NCBI GenBank assembly: GCA_903882875.1
Contig: CAIRYQ010000039.1
Location: 1-33,878, forward strand
DNA from: an uncultured Spartobacteria bacterium
Lineage (GTDB): Bacteria; Verrucomicrobiota; Verrucomicrobiia; Chthoniobacterales; Chthoniobacteraceae
Length of the DNA: 33,878 nucleotides
Reading direction: 5' to 3'
The notes beneath the pieces are model-generated. The model was not told the origin of the DNA and did not search any database. It saw only the letters and a list, made by a program, of their open reading frames with translations. Both the position numbers and the translations under genes were made by a program. Shown piece after piece: positions 15,808-23,131 of this stretch (its first letter is position 1; each line of letters starts with the position of its first letter).

Positions 15808-16010
15808 GGTGTCATTGCGGTATCTGTCGTTGGAGAATGGTGAAGCTGCGGACGATGGTAGCAGCCGGTACGCCATTTCCTGCCGTGCGGTTTCGTCCCC
15901 CGGTGGATTTTTCCATTCGGGGCGAAATCCACGGCGCGTCAAAGCTCCGTGGTTCGCACGTTGTCCGCTCCAGTGCCATCCGGACGCGGGCGGCATCCAC
16001 GACTTCGGCG

Positions 16011-16369
16011 GCCCGTTTGCAAGGCTCAGAGCGTTGCGCGCGGGGCTCGGAGGGCCGTTTGCAAGGTTCAGAGTGTCGCGCGCGACGTTCCGAGGCTTGC
16101 GCGCCGGGTTCCGAGCCTTGCGGTGCGAGGCTCCGAGCGTTGCGCGCGGGGCTCGGAGGCCCGTTTGCAAGGTTCAGAGTGCCGCGCGCGACGTTCCGAG
16201 GCTTGCTCGCCGCGTTCCGAGCCTTGCGGGCGAGGCTCCGAGGGCGGCGCGCGAGGCTCGGAGGGCCGTTTGCAAGGCTCAGAGTGCCGCGTACGACGTT
16301 CCGAGGCTTGCTCGCCGGGTTCCGAACCTTGCGGTGCAAGGTTCCGGGTGTTGCGCGCGAGGTTCGGAG
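16011..16369. repeat. Seventeen-unit tandem array of 21-22 bp words with a 105-106 bp higher-order period
   Basis: Each unit is a 12-14 base spacer plus a core like G(G)(C/T)TC(C/G/A)GAG. Five unit types (A-E) recur in fixed order. The A units start at 16032, 16138, 16243 and 16349, giving periods of 106, 105 and 106. The array opens with a B unit (16011-16031) and ends after A4 (16349-16369). Copies are diverged but clear. Cores of E (CTCCGAG) and A (CTCGGAG) are reverse complements, as are CCTTGC in E and GCAAGG in B, and each C unit holds a self-complementary core. Because the words are mostly 21 bases, frames are open through it on both strands; I do not regard these as genes. The flank 15808-16010 holds nothing I can name beyond an 8-bp hairpin (15903-15910/15925-15932). 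Confidence 0.9.
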
Positions 16370-16388
16370 GGCGCAAAAACGCGGAGCA

Positions 16389-16671
16389 TCACTGCCACGA
16401 GGCGATGTCGTCCGGTGCCTCGCTGGACGCGGGCTTGCGGAACTTGCCTTCGTAGCCTTTCCCGCCGAGGATGCCGTCCTTGCCGGGCGAGAAACGAAGT
16501 AAGCCGCCCACTCATCTTTGCCGACATTGGCGGCAATGCGGCGACGGGAGAGCGGATGAGATGCTCCGGCCCGGCGAGGTCGGAATAGACGGTGCTAAGG
16601 CCGAGCGTCCTGGAATTGTCCGTGGTGAACACGACGCAATGCTGATGGCCCACCAATCTATTGGGAGCCAC
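16389..16671 (-). pseudogene. Frameshifted remnant of an unrecognised protein gene
   Basis: Protein-like sequence runs through three minus-strand frames in succession. The first is VVFTTDNSRTLGLSTVYSD and then LAGPEHLI. After a shift comes RRIAANVGKDEWAAYFVS. After a second shift comes SPGKDGILGGKGYEGKFRK, ending APDDIASWQ and TGA at 16389-16391. Reading in one frame gives low-quality sequence, so two small indels are likely. I do not recognise the parent family. The remnant overlaps the end of the protease gene at its 5' side and abuts the 21-bp word array at its 3' side. Confidence 0.45.
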
Positions 16672-17539
16672 TGGGAATAATTCTCAGTTGTCCGCTGTTT
16701 CGTAAGCTTGCAGAGATTGCTGTTTCTACTGTTAGGAAACTCGGATGGTTAAGGACTTCCGTAATTTTGTAATGGGGAGTCACAATCGCGATCCCCATGT
16801 TCACTTGTGCTGTTGAAAGGTCCCTTTCTTGAGCATCATCAACCTTATTCGCTGAAACGTCGTAGTGGCCGTGAACAATCCCAAGTAGAATGTGAACTGG
16901 CCCTTTGAAAAGCTGCAGTTTTCCATCGATCAACACTGTTGTTCCAAGGTTCACAAAAACGGGCGATCCGCTGAGACCTCCTATAGAGCGGGCTTCGATG
17001 AGAAAAGCCGGAATAGGACCGAAGTCTTTCGTTACCACAGGCTCCTCGTCCATCGCGGCAATATTGCCAACCCGAATGATTGGGATGTTTCGTGTCTGGC
17101 CGTGATGGTGTCGAAACAAACCAATAATGATTACTTCGTCGCCAACACCAATGCCTCCAAATCTCTTTTGCACATCCGCCGTTGGGAAGTCTGTCGCCGG
17201 AATCATCATGTGATCAAAGCCCTCGGCAATCGGAAACGGAGCCATTGCGATATCGACGTTTTGTTCAGTTGGGTGCGTGAACCAAGCATTGATTGGAATG
17301 CTTAGCCACTGAGCAGTTCCATTGGCGAAATTTATTCTTAGGCAAACTTCGTTTATTCCCAGACGGCGGATACCATCAATCACATGGCGCGCCGTGATCA
17401 GGTAAACCGAGTTCGGATTGTTTCCGGCGGCAGGTGGTTTGGAGCAGTAGAAGGCTGTTCCAGCTAGTCGGTATTCGCCGTCGGCCATCCGGTAGCCAAC
17501 GAACACTACACATTTTCGAATCGTTTCTGAAACTCGCAT
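16658..17539 (-). CDS. Trypsin-like serine protease-fold protein on an AT-richer patch
   Basis: It has 293 residues from ATG 17537-17539. The chymotrypsin-fold triad is visible: H52 in YLITARHVID, D97 in VDIAMAPF and S190 in GGLSGSPVF. There is no signal peptide or membrane span, so it may act in the cytoplasm, unlike HtrA/DegP enzymes. No PDZ domain follows. Base composition is visibly lower in GC than the neighbours, which suggests recent acquisition. Such solitary trypsin-fold proteins are often in accessory or defence-related regions, but no partner is seen here. A TTG start at 17575 would add 12 residues. Confidence 0.75.
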   Translation of the reverse strand: MRVSETIRKCVVFVGYRMADGEYRLAGTAFYCSKPPAAGNNPNSVYLITARHVIDGIRRLGINEVCLRINFANGTAQWLSIPINAWFTHPTEQNVDIAMAPFPIAEGFDHMMIPATDFPTADVQKRFGGIGVGDEVIIIGLFRHHHGQTRNIPIIRVGNIAAMDEEPVVTKDFGPIPAFLIEARSIGGLSGSPVFVNLGTTVLIDGKLQLFKGPVHILLGIVHGHYDVSANKVDDAQERDLSTAQVNMGIAIVTPHYKITEVLNHPSFLTVETAISASLRNSGQLRIIPSGSQ

Positions 17540-17584
17540 TTGGCTTAAGTCGTATGATCGCGCCGCGGCCCACAACTTCGGCGG

Positions 17585-17707
17585 CTACGGCTTCTTCCCT
17601 TCGAGCAGAAACTCCGTGGCTTGCGCGACGTCCTTGTCGCCGCGGCCGCTGAGGTTCGCGATGATGAACTGGTCGCGGCACATCTTCGTGGCGCGCTGGC
17701 TCACGCC
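17585..17707 (-). pseudogene. Duplicated 3' end of trpB (trpB remnant)
   Basis: These 123 bases match the last 123 bases of the intact trpB gene (18613-18735) at 111 positions, including a 46-base identical block and the stop codon. Read in the trpB frame it gives GVSQRATKMCRDQFIIANLS, then [20 protein letters not shown] and stop, against [20 protein letters not shown] in TrpB. Eight of 40 residues differ, so the copy is drifting without function. It lies in the same orientation as trpB and marks the far border of the PIN module. Confidence 0.9.
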
Positions 17708-17904
17708 TTCGGCGGTTCTTCGCGCACGATGCAGCTTTCATTCGCATCACGATGGACGAATGACACGAGCGGGTGTTCGGCGTCGGTGCGTTCCGTTTCC
17801 CGACGGCGATAGTGGGCCATCAGTTTGGCGGCATCGTAGTCGCAATCGCGCGCGACAGCTTCGCGGTGCCGGTGGATTTCAGCGATGATTTTGTTTTCGG
17901 GCAT
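17701..17904 (-). CDS. Small protein, second tandem paralog next to the PIN toxin-like gene
   Basis: It has 67 residues. It is paralogous to its upstream neighbour: MPENKIIAEIHRHREAVARD here against MHENETIAEIHRARAEHAKE there, and both end CxxREEPPK(A/T). The N-terminal I-x-E-I-x-x-x-R-E pattern and following C-x-Y-D resemble small proteins often found beside this PIN subfamily and presumed to be antitoxins. The stop codon lies inside the first bases of the duplicated trpB tail. It follows the previous stop after only 3 bases (GCC). Confidence 0.6.
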   Translation of the reverse strand: MPENKIIAEIHRHREAVARDCDYDAAKLMAHYRRRETERTDAEHPLVSFVHRDANESCIVREEPPKA

Positions 17905-17907
17905 GGC

Positions 17908-18114
17908 TTAGGTTTTCGGTGGTTCTTCGCGCATGACGCACGTTTCCTCAGCAATCCAGCGGGCCGGATGTGAGGCCACTTTCCAGCCTTCGGCTTCGAG
18001 GCGTTTCAGTTCTTCGCCCATCTTCGCGAAGATGATGTCCACATCGTAGTTGCACTCCTTCGCGTGCTCGGCGCGGGCGCGGTGGATTTCGGCGATGGTT
18101 TCATTCTCGTGCAT
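17908..18114 (-). CDS. Small protein, first tandem paralog next to the PIN toxin-like gene (putative antitoxin)
   Basis: It has 68 residues, soluble and charged: MHENETIAEIHRARAEHAKE, CNYDVDIIFAKMGEELKRLE, ending CVMREEPPKT. It begins 3 bases (GCC) after the PIN stop, the same spacing as between it and the next paralog. The pair arose by tandem duplication. Its position immediately downstream of a PIN gene makes an antitoxin or accessory role plausible. There is no recognisable DNA-binding domain such as AbrB or RHH, so it would be an unusual antitoxin. Confidence 0.6.
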   Translation of the reverse strand: MHENETIAEIHRARAEHAKECNYDVDIIFAKMGEELKRLEAEGWKVASHPARWIAEETCVMREEPPKT

Positions 18115-18117
18115 GGC

Positions 18118-18594
18118 TCAGGCTCTCATGAGTTCGGCGGGTGTGCAAATGTCCGGGCACAGCAACCCGGCGGCTTCGCACGCACGCTCAATCCGCGAGC
18201 GGATTCTGTGGTTGTTGATATGCTTGCAGTTCCATGTGAGGAGATACTCCATCCCGTGCGCGGCGGCCAAAGCGATGTGTGTCGCATCGGCGGCGGCAAC
18301 CACCGGGACGATTTGATCCCGCAGGAGCCGCTTGGCGAGTTCCGCTGCCTCCGAAATATTGCGCAGCAGCGTGACACCAGCCAACTGCTCGCGGCGTGCA
18401 GCGGCAAAGGCCGGGTCGCCATGCTGCACCTCATCCAGCACGGTCTGTGAAGTGAACAGTTCGTAGTCGTGCCGGGATTCATCCCACCACTCGCGTGTGG
18501 TGAGTTGATCAGCGGCGAGCCGGACATCCCGGCTTGGGCGTGCGACGAGGTAGCTCGGAATCGTCGTTTCGAGATAGAGCGTGGGGGAACTCAT
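18118..18594 (-). CDS. PIN-domain protein (VapC-like toxin subfamily)
   Basis: It has 158 residues. The PIN acidic positions are recognisable: E9 in LYLETTIPSYL (replacing the usual D), E55 in TVLDEV, D103 in AADATHIALAAAHG, and N122 in LLTWNCKHI. The Y-L-E-T-T-I-P-S-Y-L opening and the TWNCKHI motif define a subfamily commonly annotated as VapC-family toxin. PIN toxins are magnesium-dependent ribonucleases. It begins 18 bases after the trpB stop and is followed by two small paralogs, so it may be transcribed with trpB. Whether it is toxic is not shown by sequence. Confidence 0.8.
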   Translation of the reverse strand: MSSPTLYLETTIPSYLVARPSRDVRLAADQLTTREWWDESRHDYELFTSQTVLDEVQHGDPAFAAARREQLAGVTLLRNISEAAELAKRLLRDQIVPVVAAADATHIALAAAHGMEYLLTWNCKHINNHRIRSRIERACEAAGLLCPDICTPAELMRA

Positions 18595-18612
18595 CGTGGC
18601 TGCGCTCGCTTG

Positions 18613-19821
<1,209 letters not shown>

Positions 19822-19863
19822 TCGGCGACGTTACGAAGGACGGATGCGTGCGGCAACCACAAG

Positions 19864-20008
19864 TAGCCGCCGACGGAAGAAGGCGGGCACTTTGAATTTC
19901 GGAAAGCGGATACCGGATACCGGAAAGAATTCCGCAGCCGTTCGTCTCTATCTTTCCGGTCTCCGCTTTGCGGTTTTTGATCAGCCCGCCTCCTGCCGTC
20001 GGCGGCTA
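19864..20008. repeat. Nested palindrome with iterated 7-base words, containing the rnd stop codon
   Basis: The outer arms TAGCCGCCGACGG (19864-19876) and 19996-20008 are perfectly complementary over 13 bp. A second stem AGGCGGGC/GCCCGCCT (19881-19888/19984-19991) follows. Inside, the left side iterates GGAAAGC, GGATACC, GGATACC, GGAAAGA (19901-19928). The right side (19951-19971), on the other strand, reads GCAAAGC, GGAGACC, GGAAAGA, one word fewer. The right outer arm includes the TAG stop of rnd. It may end the rnd transcript or affect trpB expression. Confidence 0.8.
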
Positions 20009-21064
20009 TACTTTCAGCAGTTCGCGCTGCCAGGGGAGGAGCTTGGGGAGGGCTTCGTCGGGGCGGAAGGCGAGGGATTCGAGGACGGCTTTCGCGGCGA
20101 TGAGCGAGGGGTCGAGCTGCACTTCGGTCGCGATTTTGTCGCGGTGCTTTTTCAGCTCGAGGAAGCGGTCGTATTGCGCCTGCGAGGGGCGGTTGCGCGG
20201 GGTGCGGATGACTTTCGGCCATTGCGACTCGTCCATCGCGAGACCGCGATCCGCTGCTTCGAAAAACCGCTGCGCACGCGATCCGCGGAGGTGGCGGATT
20301 TCCGGCTGTCGGCCGGCTTCGATGTCCACGGCGGCCTCGACGAGTTTTTCGCTGTGCAAAATGTGGAAGGTGGGCTTGTCGAGGCGGCGTGCCTCGTCGT
20401 CGCGCCAGCGCCAGAGTTCGCGGAAAATGGCGGCGGTGCGTCCGCGCAGGTGGCCGCTGCCGGGGATGCGCCAGAGCTGGTCGGGGTCAATTTCCTTGTC
20501 AATCTCGGCGGCGCGGATGGCGCGTTCGCACGACTGGCGGAACCATTCCATGCGGCCGAGGCGCACAAGATCGGCCTCGAGGATGCGCGCGATTTCGCCG
20601 AGGTGGCGCGTGTCGTTCACGGCGTAGTCGAGCATCTGCGGCGCGAGCGGGCGCATGGCCCAGTTGGCCTTCTGCGAGGCCTTCACGATTTTCACGCCGA
20701 AGTATTTTTCGACGAGCGCGGCGTAGCTGAATTCCGTGACTCCGCTGAGGCGCGCGGCGAGCATGGTGTCGAAGACGCGCGTGGGCGTGGGGCAGCCGGA
20801 GCGGCGGAGCAGGCGCAGATCGTAATCGGCGCCGTGCAGGAGGATTTCTTTGTCCGCCCACGCGGCCCAGAGCGGCGCGAGATCCATCGGTGCGAGCGGG
20901 TCTATAAGCAGGTCCACGCCGCCAACGGTGATTTGGATCAGGCAGAGTTTTTCAAAATAGCAGTGTAGCGAATCGGCTTCGGTGTCCACGGCGATGCGGT
21001 CGTGGGGCGCGAGAAGCGGCAGCACGGCTGCGAGCGCTCCGGGAGTGTCGGTCATCGGGGTCAT
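20006..21064 (-). CDS. rnd: Ribonuclease D-like 3'-5' exoribonuclease with HRDC domain
   Basis: It has 352 residues. The DEDDy exonuclease motifs are present: DTEAD near 27-31 (Exo I), HGADYDLRLL near 77-86 (Exo II) and YAVNDTRHL near 147-155 (Exo III with Y). An HRDC-type domain follows at about 205-285 (LWRWRDDEARRLDKPTFHIL), with a further helical region to the end. RNase D trims the 3' ends of tRNA precursors. The start is ATG 21062-21064, with ATG 21053-21055 as an alternative. It begins 9 bases after the rho stop. The stop codon lies in the arm of a palindrome. Confidence 0.88.
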   Translation of the reverse strand: MTPMTDTPGALAAVLPLLAPHDRIAVDTEADSLHCYFEKLCLIQITVGGVDLLIDPLAPMDLAPLWAAWADKEILLHGADYDLRLLRRSGCPTPTRVFDTMLAARLSGVTEFSYAALVEKYFGVKIVKASQKANWAMRPLAPQMLDYAVNDTRHLGEIARILEADLVRLGRMEWFRQSCERAIRAAEIDKEIDPDQLWRIPGSGHLRGRTAAIFRELWRWRDDEARRLDKPTFHILHSEKLVEAAVDIEAGRQPEIRHLRGSRAQRFFEAADRGLAMDESQWPKVIRTPRNRPSQAQYDRFLELKKHRDKIATEVQLDPSLIAAKAVLESLAFRPDEALPKLLPWQRELLKV

Positions 21065-21073
21065 TGAAAATAA

Positions 21074-22579
21074 TCAGCCGCGCAGGCCGCCCATGAGCAG
21101 TTCGGCGTTGGATTTTGTGCTTCGCAGCGCGTGCAGGAGCACTTCGGTGGCCTCGGCGGGCGGGAGCGCGGCGAGCTGTTTGCGGAGGACTGCGATGCGG
21201 TCGTATTCCTGCGGGTGGTAGAGGAGTTCGTCGCGGCGCGTGGCGCTCTGGAGGAGATCAATCGCGGGGAAGATGCGGCGCTCGGCGATGTAGCGGTCCA
21301 GCTTCACCTCCATGTTGCCGGTGCCCTTGTATTCCTCGAAGATGACCTCATCCATGCGGCTGTGCGTCTCGACAAGCGCGGTGGCGAGGATGGTGAGGCT
21401 GCCGGCCTCCTCGGTGTTGCGCGCGCTGCCGAAGAATTTCTTCGGCTTGATGAACGCTTTCGTGTCCACGCCGCCGGACATGGTGCGTCCGCGGCCGGGC
21501 TGCGCGTTGTTGTAGCCGCGCGAGAGGCGCGTGATGGAGTCGAGGAAAATGAGGACGTGCTTGCCGAGTTCGACAAGGCGCTTGGCCCGGTCGGCGACGA
21601 TCTCGGCGACTTGGATGTGGCGCGAGCTGGGCTCGTCGAACGTCGAGGAATAAATTTCCGCGCCGTGGACGTTGCGGACGAGGTCGGTGACTTCCTCGGG
21701 GCGCTCGTCCACGAGGAGGAGGATGACGTGCAGGCCGGGATTGCAGCGGACGGCGGCTTGCGCGAGTTCCGCCATGAGGATCGTTTTTCCCGCGCGCGGT
21801 GGCGCGACGAGGAGCCCGCGCTGGCCGCGGCCGATCGGCGCAATGAGATCCACTGCGCGTGCGGTGAGCGAACTGCCCGCGCCATTGTCAAGCGTCACGC
21901 GCGCGTCGGGGAAGCGCGCGGTGAGCGTGTCGAAATCCTTCGGCTCCTTCCAGTCCGTGACGGGCGTGCCCTCGATGGTGAGGATTTCCTCGGCGGACAT
22001 GTTCTTTTCACGGTGATTCGGCGGACGGAAGCGCACGGTGACGAGGTGGCCTCCCTTGAGCTTCAGCCGCTTTGCGAGCTGGAAGCTGATGAACGGATCC
22101 TGCGGGCCGGGCCGGAAGCTGTACCGTGGGAAGCGCACGAAGCCGCAGCCGTCGCTTGTGATGAATTCCGTGATGCCTTCCGCGAGCAGCGTGAAACCGA
22201 GCGCGTGGTAGGCGCGCAGCAAATCGGAGACGAGAAAGTGGCGGCTTTTTTCCGCACTCACACGGAGACGGAGAAGTTCGGCGCGATCGAGGAGTTCGCG
22301 GTGCGTGAGCGCGTGGAGTTCGTCAATCCACAGATCGCGCGGCTGCAGTTCCGGTGGAATTTCCTGAGACACTGCCGTCTCCGCTGGAGCCGGGGATGCG
22401 GAGGCATTGCCGGCATCCTGCGTTGAAGGGCTCCAGTCGGCGGGCGATGCGGGTGCTTCCGGTGGTGTGGGTGCGGGCGTGATCACCGAGGGCGAGGCCA
22501 GCGGTTCAGGCGAAATTTCGCCGGAGGCTGGCTGCGAGGATTCGGGATTGTCCGTCGAGGTTTGGGACGGTGCTGTCAT
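21074..22579 (-). CDS. rho: Transcription termination factor Rho with a Pro/Ala/Ser-rich N-terminal extension
   Basis: It has 501 residues. RNA-binding motifs lie in 110-205 (GCGFVRFPRYSF). The ATPase core has Walker A APPRAGKT at 259-266, Walker B LLLVDERPEEV near 287-297, the Q-loop LDSITRLSRGYN at 346-357, and the secondary RNA-binding KGTGNMEV near 418-425. Rho is a hexameric RNA translocase that ends transcription. The first 75 residues are low-complexity and disordered. The ATG at 22577-22579 lies 74 bases inside coaE, so a later start (a GTG at codon 32, for example) is possible; no internal ATG fits before the conserved core. Confidence 0.96.
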   Translation of the reverse strand: MTAPSQTSTDNPESSQPASGEISPEPLASPSVITPAPTPPEAPASPADWSPSTQDAGNASASPAPAETAVSQEIPPELQPRDLWIDELHALTHRELLDRAELLRLRVSAEKSRHFLVSDLLRAYHALGFTLLAEGITEFITSDGCGFVRFPRYSFRPGPQDPFISFQLAKRLKLKGGHLVTVRFRPPNHREKNMSAEEILTIEGTPVTDWKEPKDFDTLTARFPDARVTLDNGAGSSLTARAVDLIAPIGRGQRGLLVAPPRAGKTILMAELAQAAVRCNPGLHVILLLVDERPEEVTDLVRNVHGAEIYSSTFDEPSSRHIQVAEIVADRAKRLVELGKHVLIFLDSITRLSRGYNNAQPGRGRTMSGGVDTKAFIKPKKFFGSARNTEEAGSLTILATALVETHSRMDEVIFEEYKGTGNMEVKLDRYIAERRIFPAIDLLQSATRRDELLYHPQEYDRIAVLRKQLAALPPAEATEVLLHALRSTKSNAELLMGGLRG

Positions 22580-23108
22580 TCCAAATTACGTAATCTGCTT
22601 TCTGTATCTTCCCACCCAGGTCGAGTTGGGCCGCCATTATCCCCATCGCCGTCTCCGCTGCAAGCCCGCGCTCTCGGGTGAGGCGGGAAAGCTGCGTGTC
22701 GCGGTGGCAGGCCACGACGATGACGCGATCCATCTGCGCTTCGGCACCCGTCTCGTAGAGGAGCGGGATGTCAATGAGCAGCCATCCTCCGGTCTTGCGC
22801 GCGGTTTCCGCAAGGGCGGTCCACCGGGCGCGGACGATGGGATGGAGGATGGATTCGAGCGTCCTGCGCCGGCTTTCGTCGGCGAAGACTAGTGCGCGCA
22901 ATTTCACACGGTCGGGGCGGCCGGTGTCGTCGCACGCTGCGTCTCCAAATGCCGCGACGATAACGTCGCGGACTTGGTCGTCCGTCGCGAGCAGGTCATG
23001 AACGCAGCGGTCGGAATCGAAGTGATCCATCGGCCACTGCTCGCGCAGCAGCCGGGAGAATGCGCTTTTTCCCGTGGCGATGCCGCCGGTGAGACCGATG
23101 ACGGGCAC
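22506..23108 (-). CDS. coaE: Dephospho-CoA kinase
   Basis: It has 200 residues. The P-loop GGIATGKS (8-15) opens the protein, followed by a D-S-D-R motif near 31-34 (FDSDRCVHDLL), LESILHPIV in the lid region and IPLLYETG near 114-121. It phosphorylates the 3'-OH of dephospho-CoA in the last step of CoA synthesis. The length is normal. It begins 23 bases after the secretin stop, so it is probably on the same transcript, and its last 74 bases overlap the annotated start of rho. Confidence 0.93.
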   Translation of the reverse strand: MPVIGLTGGIATGKSAFSRLLREQWPMDHFDSDRCVHDLLATDDQVRDVIVAAFGDAACDDTGRPDRVKLRALVFADESRRRTLESILHPIVRARWTALAETARKTGGWLLIDIPLLYETGAEAQMDRVIVVACHRDTQLSRLTRERGLAAETAMGIMAAQLDLGGKIQKADYVIWNDSTVPNLDGQSRILAASLRRNFA

Positions 23109-23131
23109 GGTAAGACGCGGGGCGAAAAAAC

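Noticed and set aside
16011-16369. CRISPR array
   Set aside because: Units are contiguous 21-22 base words with five recurring types and no unique spacers; no cas genes are present.
15764-16588. Proteins encoded across the word array (frames open on both strands, with heptad-like repeats such as SEPCKRP or LGTRRAS)
   Set aside because: Words of 21 bases without stop triplets keep multiple frames open at once. None has a ribosome-binding site or non-repeat coding character, so the openness is a by-product of the repeat.
17376-17750. A 124-codon minus-strand frame covering the region upstream of the protease
   Set aside because: It overlaps the trpB-tail duplicate in a different frame from TrpB, is Arg-rich and has no family likeness.
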